Below are positions 1 through 7,522 of a DNA stretch of 64,000 nucleotides, in pieces. The position numbers were made by a program, and so were the translations under genes. The notes below the pieces were generated by a model that was given only the letters and a program-made list of their open reading frames with translations, had not been told where the DNA came from and did not search any database. The DNA comes from Lactobacillus sp. YT155. GTDB taxonomy: Bacteria; Bacillota; Bacilli; Lactobacillales; Lactobacillaceae. Position 1 is the stretch's first letter. Every line of letters begins with the position of its first letter. The stretch covers positions 357,255-421,254 of the forward strand of contig NZ_JAUKWP010000001.1 of the NCBI RefSeq assembly GCF_030504545.1, written 5' to 3'.

Positions 1-692
1 TCTAATTTTTCACTCTTGCCCCATTTTCTAACTCTATTTAATCCTCCATATACATTAGGGCCAATTTCATGGATTGTTTTCATCTCCCCTAATGTCCCAT
101 AAAATAAATAGAAAAATATTATCTCTTGAGCAATTGTTGTTGAAAGCCCATTTTTAAATCCTGCCAAAGTACACAAGGGATATACAGTTAAAAAAACGAG
201 CGGTAAGAAACAATTTCTAAACCATTTATTGCTCCTTACCTTTAATTTATATGTATACGTTATAGTGAAATATAGTGAAGTAAATTTCCTTGTTTCTCTC
301 AAAGTTAAAAGCCAATCAATTACAATTCCCAGTACTATTCCTATCAAAATAGCTGCCAAATAGCTATATCCACGAAACATTTCTTTAATTAAAACATCAA
401 GAATTTGTAGAAATATAAACGAAATTCCAAACAATCCAAGCAAAGCAAAATCCTTATTATTACTTGTGTAATCAGTATCAATCAATTCCAGCTTGCTCAA
501 TTCCTCTTCTTTTAATTTCATGGCATATCGTTTATTCACTGGCAATAAGAAGTTATAAATCCCATACCAAGGAATATGCACCGAAGTTAAATAATAGTCA
601 CCTTTTTCAGTTTTCAATACATTAAACCGTTTGATATTTTTAATTTTAAGAACTTGTAATTCATTTTGTTTTTCAAATTCATCCCTAAACAT
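1..692 (-). CDS. DUF443-like membrane protein, partial
   Basis: The frame opens at ATG 692, two bases after the stop of the preceding gene, behind GGGAAATAGAC, and stays open to the window edge (about 230 residues seen). A soluble N-terminal part contains the pattern KTEKGDYYLTSVHIPW followed by a VNKRYAMKLKEEEL segment. This parallels the KHYLVDVNRP and CYEIT parts of the DUF443 proteins at 2805, 3468 and 7523. Hydrophobic segments follow at about residues 85-105, 115-135, 175-190 and 200-215. Known: the DUF443 family includes TsaI, which protects Staphylococcus aureus against the type VII-secreted toxin TspA. The immunity role here is inference; identity to the other copies is low and the C-terminus is missing. 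Confidence 0.6.
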   Translation of the reverse strand, partial: MFRDEFEKQNELQVLKIKNIKRFNVLKTEKGDYYLTSVHIPWYGIYNFLLPVNKRYAMKLKEEELSKLELIDTDYTSNNKDFALLGLFGISFIFLQILDVLIKEMFRGYSYLAAILIGIVLGIVIDWLLTLRETRKFTSLYFTITYTYKLKVRSNKWFRNCFLPLVFLTVYPLCTLAGFKNGLSTTIAQEIIFFYLFYGTLGEMKTIHEIGPNVYGGLNRVRKWGKSEKL

Positions 693-694
693 GT

Positions 695-1093
695 CTATTT
701 CCCAAATTCTTTAAAGTTATAAACTATTTTAATTTTGTTCAAATCTGAACTTCCATTCCTTAATTTTTCTAAATTATAACCGCCTGCAAATCTTGGCATT
801 TTTTCGTTTAAATACATTTGATATCTAATAGTAATTGTTTTTTTATTATTGATTACACACGGAATATCTAACATTCCTGTTGGTGCTATAGAATATTCTT
901 CAAACTGCACCGCCTCTATTCCTTTATATCTTTTGGCCAAATCTGCAACTATTTCATCTTCAATTATTTTTAATTCTTTTTCTTTTTGTTCTTGTTGAGC
1001 TTCGTTATGTTTATGAATTATATATCCCGCTCCAGTTCCACCTATCAGCAGTAATGAAACAACAAAGACTATTATTTGTGTTCTTTTCTTCAT
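695..1093 (-). CDS. DUF1433-like single-pass membrane protein
   Basis: This 132-residue protein has an N-terminal membrane anchor (about residues 7-27), a charged linker rich in E, Q and K, and a small extracytoplasmic domain. The domain pattern KRYKGIEAVQFEEYSIAPTG, a hydrophilic strand, then ITIRYQMYL matches the layout of the protein at 2360-2794 and resembles DUF1433 proteins of staphylococci and bacilli. No cysteine lipobox is present, so it is anchored by the helix. It sits in the immunity-like array, 13 bp after the stop of its upstream neighbour. The function is unknown; a binding or immunity role is inferred only from context. Confidence 0.6.
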   Translation of the reverse strand: MKKRTQIIVFVVSLLLIGGTGAGYIIHKHNEAQQEQKEKELKIIEDEIVADLAKRYKGIEAVQFEEYSIAPTGMLDIPCVINNKKTITIRYQMYLNEKMPRFAGGYNLEKLRNGSSDLNKIKIVYNFKEFGK

Positions 1094-1106
1094 TTTTCAT
1101 CCTTCA

Positions 1107-2282
1107 CTATGGTTGTTTTGCTCCAACGTAGCTTGCTAATATATGATAGTTTTCATCTAGGAAGTATGTTTGTTTGTAACTTCCTTTTTTCCCATTCTTC
1201 AAGGTCACAGTGACAGTCGTTTTTACTTTTGTTAACTGACGTTTGTTGTCAAATTCGACTGAATCAACTTTTTCAATCATGCGCTTATCTTCGTTAATTT
1301 TGCCACCGGCTTCTTTTTCTTCAGCTTGAGTAATTTTCTTTTGTGCCTTATCGAATTCTTTTTGATTTGTGTAATTACCTTTGGCATCAGTAACTGGTAT
1401 TAAGTTCTTAACTAACTTACCATCAGCATAGTTTTTAGCACGATAACTTAACAAGACCTGATGTGACATTAACCATGGCTCTGTTTGATTCTTCCCAACA
1501 ATCTGTTGACCAATTTTATGTTGCTCAATAGCATCATCCATACTTACTTTTTTTGTATGGATATCATATTGAATATCATTTATTCCCTGAAGGCCTTTTT
1601 GAATCTTGTCTTGGCTCAAGTTACCCTTCATCTTAGCGAAAGTTTTTCCATAATAAATATCAGTAATATTGAAGTCCTTATCTAAGTACATTACTATAGG
1701 CATCTTTTGCCCACCGTGATCCATCGGAATCCAAGTGGTTTCTCCAGTTGCCTCAACTCGATAAATTTTGCGGATTTTATTATATTCAACTTTTTTAGTA
1801 GAAATATCGACCAGCATAATACTATTTGTATCAGATGAACCAACTTCTTTAATTAAATCTTGATAGAAATCAAAGGCGGAATTAGTACCGACGAAGTCTT
1901 CGTCTTCTTTTTGATAACCGTATACATCAGAATAAAATTTGTTACCAATATAACTATTAATTTTTGTACCATCTAATGAAAGCTTTTTCCCTCTCATTGT
2001 TGCTATATATAATCCATATTGATCATTAATTTTTTCAGCTTTGTAAGCACCTGGTTTATACCCAACTCCCAGTTCTGAGCCTTCTTTCATCGGACCCATG
2101 CCAAACATTGAACGAACGTCATCATGAATTATTTTGGCATCCTTGCCAGTTACTTTCTCAAATTTTAGTGTTGCTTGCTTATTAGCGTGATTATTCTGAT
2201 TAGCGACTATTCCCCAAATAATTCCAATCACCACAATTATTGCTGCACCAATTCCCATATACTTCATTATTTTATTTTTCAT
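1107..2282 (-). CDS. Membrane-anchored extracytoplasmic protein, unrecognised
   Basis: This protein has 391 residues if translation starts at the second of two adjacent ATGs (2282), which lies six bases behind GAGGAG; a TTG further upstream would give 398. An N-terminal helix (about residues 5-27) is followed by about 360 mainly polar residues with many lysines and paired aromatic strands, for example TWIPMDHGGQKMPIVMYLDK and a C-terminal YKQTYFLDENYHILASYVG. The C-terminal strand pattern resembles a small beta-rich lipoprotein-like domain. I do not recognise the family. The gene starts immediately after a decayed DUF443 3' end (2293-2346), so it lies in a remodelled part of the array. It could be an effector-associated or cell-wall protein. 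Confidence 0.7.
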   Translation of the reverse strand: MKNKIMKYMGIGAAIIVVIGIIWGIVANQNNHANKQATLKFEKVTGKDAKIIHDDVRSMFGMGPMKEGSELGVGYKPGAYKAEKINDQYGLYIATMRGKKLSLDGTKINSYIGNKFYSDVYGYQKEDEDFVGTNSAFDFYQDLIKEVGSSDTNSIMLVDISTKKVEYNKIRKIYRVEATGETTWIPMDHGGQKMPIVMYLDKDFNITDIYYGKTFAKMKGNLSQDKIQKGLQGINDIQYDIHTKKVSMDDAIEQHKIGQQIVGKNQTEPWLMSHQVLLSYRAKNYADGKLVKNLIPVTDAKGNYTNQKEFDKAQKKITQAEEKEAGGKINEDKRMIEKVDSVEFDNKRQLTKVKTTVTVTLKNGKKGSYKQTYFLDENYHILASYVGAKQP

Positions 2283-2292
2283 CATCTTCTCC

Positions 2293-2346
2293 TCAGTTAT
2301 CAATTTCTAAATAGGCTTCATAACAGTTCCAAAACTATTCCCTCAT
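2293..2346 (-). pseudogene. Remnant of a DUF443 gene 3' end
   Basis: On the minus strand the stretch reads M-R-E-stop-F-W-N-C-Y-E-A-Y-L-E-I-D-N-stop. The intact copies end in M-N-E-E-L-W-K-W-N-L-N-E-T-Y-L-E-I-D-N (2805-3452) and M-N-E-H-F-W-T-W-K-W-S-E-E-T-Y-L-E-I-D-D (3468-4130). The stretch is thus the last codons of a lost paralogue, carrying a nonsense codon, just upstream of the 391-residue gene. The following bases (TTGATAACTGAGGAGAAGATG) also match the junction between the intact copy at 2805 and its downstream gene, so a whole gene junction was duplicated. Confidence 0.7.
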
Positions 2347-2359
2347 GATTTTATTCCTT

Positions 2360-2794
2360 TTAATCTTTATAGTTTTCGAGAGTTTGACCGGTCATAGTAA
2401 ACTCTACAGTCTCAAGATTAGGTAACTCGTCATTATCATTAACATCCATCATTAGCGAGAATTCATTATCATCAACACCTTTAATGGTGTTGACTCTTCC
2501 AGTAACGGAGAGACTATTTCTATTGAAAGCTCCACCCACAGGTTGAATGTCAACTGAATTCCAATCAAATTTAACACTAGTAACTTTGGGTCTTTCATAT
2601 TTAATATATTGAATTAGTTCTTGTTCGTGCTCTTTCAAAAATTTTATCTGCTTTTCTTCTAGCTTTTTATCCTCGGTTTTTTCATGTTTTAGTTGATTAT
2701 TCATATGAATTTTCACACCTATTCCTACTCCAGCAATCAATACAAAAACCATTGCCATGCTTAGGACAATTAAAGTAACTCTTTTATTTTTCAT
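2360..2794 (-). CDS. DUF1433-like single-pass membrane protein
   Basis: This 144-residue protein is counted from the second ATG of a pair (2794), behind GAGAAG; an in-frame TTG at 2815 overlaps the end of the DUF443 gene and is less likely. There is an N-terminal membrane helix (about residues 5-27), a charged helical linker, then a small domain with YIKYERPKVTSVKFDWNSV, a PVGG turn and beta strands. The order matches the 695-1093 protein, so the two are divergent paralogues of a DUF1433-like type. It follows a DUF443 gene with a 10-bp gap between its chosen start and that gene's stop, suggesting a DUF443 plus DUF1433-like pair as one unit. Confidence 0.65.
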   Translation of the reverse strand: MKNKRVTLIVLSMAMVFVLIAGVGIGVKIHMNNQLKHEKTEDKKLEEKQIKFLKEHEQELIQYIKYERPKVTSVKFDWNSVDIQPVGGAFNRNSLSVTGRVNTIKGVDDNEFSLMMDVNDNDELPNLETVEFTMTGQTLENYKD

Positions 2795-2804
2795 CATCTT
2801 CTTC

Positions 2805-3452
2805 TCAGTTATCAATTTCTAAATATGTTTCATTCAAATTCCACTTCCAAAGTTCTTCATTAATCATGCTGTAAATAAAAAGTCCGACTAGTGAAAGAGA
2901 TGTAGTAACAAGACTATCTTTAGCATATACATAATTTATATAAAGTATCCCCAGAACAGCTACTACTATCAGAATATATTTTGCAATTACACTCCATGTA
3001 TCAACAGATGCGAATTTAATCTTTGCAATCAATACTTTATTCTCATCAAAATAGCTATCACTTACTTTGTTTCTATGTATCAAAAAATAGCGAACTATTA
3101 CCAATCCAACTATTCCTGAAAAAAAGATAATATACCAACTCTTAATTTTAAAAACATTTGTATATTGAATTAAACGTGGCGTAATAAAAAAGTTCGCCCC
3201 GATAGCAAGCATTCCAGTTTCCCAAGGAGTCCAATTTCTACTTTGCCCAACTCGAGGCCCTGATAACTCATTCCACTGTTCTGTTGTTATTTCATAACAC
3301 TTATGGCGAACAATCCATACTAGAAACGGGAATAGTTGAATCAAAAATGGAGGCATATTAACATCAACCAAATAGTGTTTGTCCGCTGTATTAAGAATTA
3401 TGTAACGTCTATTGCCTGTTAATGGCTCTGATTGCACTTCAATTTTACTCAT
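2805..3452 (-). CDS. DUF443 family membrane protein (TsaI-like)
   Basis: This 215-residue protein starts at ATG 3452 behind GGAAGG; a GTG at 3461 lies too close to that site. The N-terminal cytoplasmic part reads IEVQSEPLTGNRRYIILNTA then KHYLVDVNMPP, a hydrophobic stretch and CYEITTEQWNELSGP, as in DUF443 proteins. Four or so membrane helices follow (about residues 70-90, 100-125, 150-190) with a charged loop carrying NKVSDSYFDENKVLIAKIKF. The C-terminus is LNETYLEIDN. The first 60 residues are nearly identical to those of the next gene (3468-4130), while the membrane parts diverge. In the DUF443 immunity protein TsaI the membrane part acts against a membrane toxin; that role is inferred here. 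Confidence 0.8.
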   Translation of the reverse strand: MSKIEVQSEPLTGNRRYIILNTADKHYLVDVNMPPFLIQLFPFLVWIVRHKCYEITTEQWNELSGPRVGQSRNWTPWETGMLAIGANFFITPRLIQYTNVFKIKSWYIIFFSGIVGLVIVRYFLIHRNKVSDSYFDENKVLIAKIKFASVDTWSVIAKYILIVVAVLGILYINYVYAKDSLVTTSLSLVGLFIYSMINEELWKWNLNETYLEIDN

Positions 3453-3467
3453 TTTGAACACCTTCCA

Positions 3468-4130
3468 TCAGTCATCAATTTCTAAATATGTTTCTTCACT
3501 CCACTTCCAAGTCCAGAAATGTTCATTCATTATACTGTAAATATAAATCCAGACTAATGTTAAAACTGTTAAGAGAATACTACCTTTAACATCGGCAATT
3601 TTTCCTGCTATCACTAATGAAATAACGAGTGTTATAAAGATAAATCTAAAAAGAGACTTCGTGAAATCGGTAGATGAATATCGAATTTTTGCATAAACCA
3701 TCTTCTTCTCATTCAAGTAACTATCATCGAGTTTATTTTTGTGAATTGAATAGTAACGAAGAATTACTAATCCAATAATTCCACAAACAAAAGCAACAAA
3801 TTGAGATACCCGGCCATTAATGTTGAATCCATCAAAATATCGAACTATAAACTGTGATGGAAAAATAAACATTGCAGCGGCAGTGTATGTAATTGTTTCT
3901 CCTGTCGTCCATTGTCGATTCTGACTAGTTAAAGGTCCAGAAAGTTCGTTCCATTGTTTCGGTGTAATTTCATAACATCTATGTTTGATGAATAATATTA
4001 GAAATGGAAATAACTGAAGCAAAAAGTATGGTCTATTAACGTCAACTAAATAGTGTTTATTTGCTGTGTTCAAAATCATGTAGCGTTTATTACCAGTTAA
4101 TGGCTCTGATTGCACTTCAATTTCCGTCAT
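3468..4130 (-). CDS. DUF443 family membrane protein (TsaI-like)
   Basis: This 220-residue paralogue of the 2805-3452 protein starts at ATG 4130 with AAAGGAG upstream, one of the best ribosome sites in the array. The N-terminus has IEVQSEPLTGNKRYMILNTA, KHYLVDVNRPY and CYEITPKQWNELSGP. About five hydrophobic segments follow, with a loop NKLDDSYLNEKKMVYAKIRY and a C-terminus EETYLEIDD. The near-identical head and variable membrane body fit a family diversified against different partners. Its stop lies 15 bp before the next DUF443 start, so the two are co-transcribed. Membership of DUF443 is by motif pattern; function is inferred. Confidence 0.8.
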   Translation of the reverse strand: MTEIEVQSEPLTGNKRYMILNTANKHYLVDVNRPYFLLQLFPFLILFIKHRCYEITPKQWNELSGPLTSQNRQWTTGETITYTAAAMFIFPSQFIVRYFDGFNINGRVSQFVAFVCGIIGLVILRYYSIHKNKLDDSYLNEKKMVYAKIRYSSTDFTKSLFRFIFITLVISLVIAGKIADVKGSILLTVLTLVWIYIYSIMNEHFWTWKWSEETYLEIDD

Positions 4131-4171
4131 TGTTAGTTATCTCCTTTCTATCATCATTTTCTTTGTAATAA

Positions 4172-4690
4172 TCAATCACCATATAATTGCTTTAAGTACT
4201 TATCTTTTTTGGCAACGCCATCGTCTGTTATTTCGCCTCCATACTGTACTCCACGAACCATTCCTTTATAAAGGAAGAAGCGAACATAATTTGCTCCTAA
4301 GTTTTTGCCCTCATACTCTATATAACTATCATAATAAATATCAGATTTTGCATTTTCTATGCTTTTAAAGTACTTTTTCATGCTACTGTGATCAGCCTTT
4401 TCTGTTTCAAAATAATTTGTATTTTGTTCCAACATATAATTGACTCCACCTTCGTATCCATTCCAATATTCAAAAACTTCATTAACCTTCTTAATATTTC
4501 TATTCGTTTTTTTTGGTTTCCCATATCTATTTTCAATATCTTTTTTTGTGGTCTCACCAAAAATTACTTTGTCATGAATATCAGTAACTGTTAATCTGTC
4601 ACTTTTTGATGTGAAAAATAAGAAATATCCTGTCATTATTAGAATAATTACTACAATACTTGTTACGATTATTTTTACTTTCTTTGTCAT
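4172..4690 (-). CDS. Membrane-anchored small protein, BamE/SmpA-like motif, copy 1
   Basis: This 172-residue protein starts at ATG 4690 behind GAGGG. It has an N-terminal helix (about residues 5-27) and an extracytoplasmic domain with LTVTDIHDKVIFGETTKKDI then ENRYGKPKKTNRN. The pattern (x)GxTxxDLxxRYGKP is typical of the small BamE/SmpA fold, in which a short helix pair packs on a sheet. The C-terminal part has GKNLGANYVRFFLYKGMVRG. It is the most diverged of three tandem copies (4172, 4693, 5181). There is no cysteine lipobox. Function is unknown; similar tandem small proteins are common in type VII immunity regions, but that is context, not proof. Confidence 0.65.
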   Translation of the reverse strand: MTKKVKIIVTSIVVIILIMTGYFLFFTSKSDRLTVTDIHDKVIFGETTKKDIENRYGKPKKTNRNIKKVNEVFEYWNGYEGGVNYMLEQNTNYFETEKADHSSMKKYFKSIENAKSDIYYDSYIEYEGKNLGANYVRFFLYKGMVRGVQYGGEITDDGVAKKDKYLKQLYGD

Positions 4691-4692
4691 GA

Positions 4693-5178
4693 TTAGCCCT
4701 CATAAGGTAGGATTTTTTTCAAATACTTATCTTTTTTAGCTGCATTTTCATTAACGATTTTATTCCCAAACTGAATATCGTAAACCCTATCTTTCCAGAA
4801 AAAGAATCTAACATAGTTAACTCCTAAGTTTTTACCAGAATATTCTAAATAATAATCATAATTACGAGTGTCCTTTAGTGGTGCCTTCTTATCGTACCTC
4901 ATCTCATTCCAATAATTATCTAAGTTATCGTTAATAGTTCCTTCTAACCCATCACTGTAATAATATTTTTTATTAACATCATGAATATTAGTATTTCTCT
5001 TTTTTGGTTTTCCATACAACTGCTTCAAATTTTTTTCACTTGTTTTACTGAGGATTACATTACTTTGAATATTAGTGAGAGTTAAATTATCACTCTTCTT
5101 TGGAAAGAAGATGATACATCCCACTATCAGAATGATTACTAAAATACTTATTATGGTTATTTTTGTTTTCTTCGTCAT
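4693..5178 (-). CDS. Membrane-anchored small protein, BamE/SmpA-like motif, copy 2
   Basis: This 161-residue protein starts at ATG 5178, three bases after the stop of copy 3. The first 30 residues are almost identical to copy 3, including ILVIILIVGCIIFFPKKSD, as is the later NYVRFFFWKDRVYDIQFGN segment. The middle (KTSEKNLKQLYGKPKKRNTN onward) differs. The sequence IVGC looks like a lipobox, but hydrophobic residues continue beyond the cysteine, so a plain membrane anchor is more likely. The ribosome site is weak (GGTGATTAATC), so translation may be coupled to the upstream gene. Confidence 0.65.
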   Translation of the reverse strand: MTKKTKITIISILVIILIVGCIIFFPKKSDNLTLTNIQSNVILSKTSEKNLKQLYGKPKKRNTNIHDVNKKYYYSDGLEGTINDNLDNYWNEMRYDKKAPLKDTRNYDYYLEYSGKNLGVNYVRFFFWKDRVYDIQFGNKIVNENAAKKDKYLKKILPYEG

Positions 5179-5180
5179 GA

Positions 5181-5672
5181 TTAATCACCATATATTTGTT
5201 TCAAATATTTGTCTCTTTTTGCAGCACTTTCGTTTGTTATCTTATTTCCAAATTGAATATCGTAAACTCTATCTTTCCAGAAAAAGAATCTAACATAGTT
5301 AACTCCTAAGTTCTTTCCACTACACTGTACATAAAACTCATATCCGTTAACATTCTTTTTGGGAAAATTTTTGTCAAACTTAAGTGACTCCCAATAGCCT
5401 AAGTCGTCAAGTTGATCATTAAGTGTTCCTTCACCGGAATCACCGTTCCAATAGTCCCTGATTTCAGAAACTTCCTTTTTATTTGTATTAATTTTACTTG
5501 GTTTTCCATACCTTTCTTCCAAGTCTTTTTTAGTAGTCTTTCCCAGCACGACATGATTGTGAATATCAGTAACTGTCAGTCTGTCACTTTTCTTTGGAAA
5601 GAAAATGATACACCCTACTATTAGGATAATTACTAAAATACTTGCTATGATTACTTTCGTTTTCTTCGTCAT
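5181..5672 (-). CDS. Membrane-anchored small protein, BamE/SmpA-like motif, copy 3
   Basis: This 163-residue protein starts at ATG 5672 behind GAGAGAAC. It is first of the three tandem copies in transcription order. The helix and C-terminal third match copy 2, but the central SDRLTVTDIHNHVVLGKTTK and YWNG segments match copy 1. It therefore reads as a mosaic of the two, as expected from gene conversion or unequal crossing-over. The BamE/SmpA-like (x)GKTTKKDLEERYGKP motif is clear at about residues 42-60. No catalytic residues are evident. Confidence 0.65.
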   Translation of the reverse strand: MTKKTKVIIASILVIILIVGCIIFFPKKSDRLTVTDIHNHVVLGKTTKKDLEERYGKPSKINTNKKEVSEIRDYWNGDSGEGTLNDQLDDLGYWESLKFDKNFPKKNVNGYEFYVQCSGKNLGVNYVRFFFWKDRVYDIQFGNKITNESAAKRDKYLKQIYGD

Positions 5673-5717
5673 AAATTGTTCTCTCTATTTTTCATCTGCT
5701 AGATTGCTAGCTATCAT

Positions 5718-6395
5718 TTATCTCATACAAGATCTGATTACTGTAAGTACGAATAACAAGGAGAAAAGAAGTGCAAAGACTTTTCCTCTTCGGTATGACT
5801 CAGCTTCAAAATCTCCCTTAACGATTTTTTTACTATAGATAGGCACACCAATTTTTGAATTTTTAAACATCGGTGTTTCGCTGTCATAACCACCAATTAC
5901 GGTTTTATCTTTTATTATCTTAACAAGTTCCCTATCTTCGTCACTTTCGTAACCACTAAAAAGAACTTCGGCTATCTCTTCATCATCGAAGAAAGTTAAC
6001 TCTTCGCCATCAACATATCCTTTAGGAAAACTAATTCCACTATAATGCTTGAATCTATCTCTAGAAGTCACATTTCTTTGAGCAATCATTATCAATTCGT
6101 TATTTTCTCTTAATTTCACTACAGTTCCTACTGGATAATAATTGTTTTTGGTTGTAGTTTCTATTGCAATTGACTGTTCGTCTTCTTGATAACCGATTTT
6201 AAGAACTTCATTAATTCGATCTTCGTTAAAATAAATGAAGTCGCTATCGATGATTCCCTGTGGATATCTAACTGCTCCATATTGAGAGGTTCTTCCATTT
6301 CTTCTTTCAATCATATGACTGATAATGACAACTTCATCATTATCGTCACCAATTTTCATAACAGTTCCAATTGGATATAATTCGTTATTTTTCAT
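5718..6395 (-). CDS. Tandem DUF4176 protein with C-terminal membrane anchor
   Basis: This 225-residue protein starts at ATG 6395, inside the 3' end of the upstream gene; the in-frame TTG-type start at 6431 has no ribosome site. Two DUF4176 domains are visible: YPIGTVMKIGDDNDEVVII with YPQGIIDSD (about residues 6-70) and YPVGTVVKLRENNELIMIA with FPKGYVDGE (about residues 85-150). Each carries the family hallmarks P-(I/V)-G-(S/T)-V-(V/M)-K, a (Y/F)P-x-G-(Y/I) turn and an acidic (F)-N/D-x-x-x-I-x-E-V pattern. A short linker leads to one membrane helix at residues 205-222. Known: DUF4176 genes recur in type VII secretion loci of Firmicutes. The duplication and C-terminal anchor are unusual in my experience. 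Confidence 0.75.
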   Translation of the reverse strand: MKNNELYPIGTVMKIGDDNDEVVIISHMIERRNGRTSQYGAVRYPQGIIDSDFIYFNEDRINEVLKIGYQEDEQSIAIETTTKNNYYPVGTVVKLRENNELIMIAQRNVTSRDRFKHYSGISFPKGYVDGEELTFFDDEEIAEVLFSGYESDEDRELVKIIKDKTVIGGYDSETPMFKNSKIGVPIYSKKIVKGDFEAESYRRGKVFALLFSLLFVLTVIRSCMR

Positions 6396-6969
6396 GATTA
6401 AATCCACCTTTTCCAACAGCTTTATTAGCAAACCATCGCGTAATGTAATTTGGTAAATAAGCAGCAGCTAAAAAATTCAAAATAATTATGATAACTAATG
6501 GTATTCGTACCATGGCAAGCACAGAAGGTTGGTCAATGCTCCTTATCACTAAAAGTTCTGCAAATACTGCCCATGCCAATCCCCATGTTAAGTTAGTCTC
6601 ATACAGAGATACACTCACAGTCTGTCTAGTAAAATAATTGAATTTTATAACATCGAGATTGGTATTTTCTTTCTTAGCTTTTTTAGCAGCTTTAAAGTTC
6701 AATACTGCTTGATATAACCCAAATATTATTAAAATAATTGAAGCAACTATCAAACCCCATCCCTGTTCAAACAACCTCAAATCCCCAACAAATAAAAGCA
6801 TTGCTCCAACAACTGCGGCAAAAAATGGAATCAATCCTAACATAACAATTTTATTGGTCTTTGAATTTTTAAAACTTCGATTTTCTCTATCTTCATTTAT
6901 ATAGTTATCAATTTTTTTAATTGACATAATTCCTATTACTATAAAAATAATCCCTATAATATAATTCAC
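6385..6969 (-). CDS. Multi-pass membrane protein, unrecognised
   Basis: This 194-residue protein starts at GTG 6969 behind GGGGCAGAAAA. It has a first helix at residues 2-15, then helices at about 43-64, 70-95, 125-145 and 148-170, giving roughly five passes with a positively charged loop (AAKKAKKENTN). The 3' end overlaps the DUF4176 start by 11 bp, so translation is coupled. I do not recognise the family. Its location between DUF4176 and a BamE-like gene suggests a membrane partner in the same putative type VII immunity block. Confidence 0.65.
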   Translation of the reverse strand: MNYIIGIIFIVIGIMSIKKIDNYINEDRENRSFKNSKTNKIVMLGLIPFFAAVVGAMLLFVGDLRLFEQGWGLIVASIILIIFGLYQAVLNFKAAKKAKKENTNLDVIKFNYFTRQTVSVSLYETNLTWGLAWAVFAELLVIRSIDQPSVLAMVRIPLVIIIILNFLAAAYLPNYITRWFANKAVGKGGFNHEK

Positions 6970-6981
6970 TTTTCTGCCCCA

Positions 6982-7449
6982 CTATTTATCTGTTATTAGT
7001 TGATTGTTAATGGATATCACTTGAGCTTTTTCCCAATCTTCTTCACCAGTAGTTGTTACTTCCACATAGTCCTTAGTTACTTCTCTGTCACCGTTGTACC
7101 AATCGAGGATACTTCCATGCTCCGTGCTTGGTTTTCCAAACCTATCGACAAGTTCTTGAACAGTGATGCCTCCAACATATTTACCACCAACTTTTTTTGC
7201 TAACTTAATGCTATTAAAATCGGCATTTCGCCATTTTTTCGTTTGATCAAATTCAGATAACGGAGCTGTTTTGCTTTCTTTTGTCTCCGCTTCACTTTCT
7301 TCTACTTGTTTTTGAACCAATGCATGAATTTTTTGTTCTTCACGTTCTCTAATGACTCTGTTTACTCCTTCATAGGCGATATCTAAAATACTTACAACAA
7401 TTAAAAATATTAATAATTTATTTACGAATTTACTATTTCCATTTAACAT
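6982..7449 (-). CDS. Membrane-anchored small protein, BamE/SmpA-like motif, copy 4
   Basis: This 155-residue protein starts at ATG 7449. It has an N-terminal helix (about residues 10-27), a charged coiled segment with REREEQKIHALVQKQVEESE, then a compact domain containing GKYVGGITVQELVDRFGKP and LDWYNG. The (x)GITVQELVDRFGKP motif parallels the GKTTKKDLEERYGKP motif of the three tandem copies at 4172-5672, and WYNG parallels YWNG. It is a distant paralogue. It sits 12 bp before the five-pass membrane gene. Confidence 0.6.
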   Translation of the reverse strand: MLNGNSKFVNKLLIFLIVVSILDIAYEGVNRVIREREEQKIHALVQKQVEESEAETKESKTAPLSEFDQTKKWRNADFNSIKLAKKVGGKYVGGITVQELVDRFGKPSTEHGSILDWYNGDREVTKDYVEVTTTGEEDWEKAQVISINNQLITDK

Positions 7450-7522
7450 CCCTTACTCATCTCCCAATATGTATATAACTTATCCAGTACAGTCATAAAC
7501 CTTTACAGAAACAAATTAAAAT

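Noticed and set aside
4693-5672. Lipoprotein signal (IVGC) in two BamE-like proteins
   Set aside because: The cysteine is followed by more hydrophobic residues (IIFFP), so the segment is a transmembrane helix rather than a cleaved lipobox.
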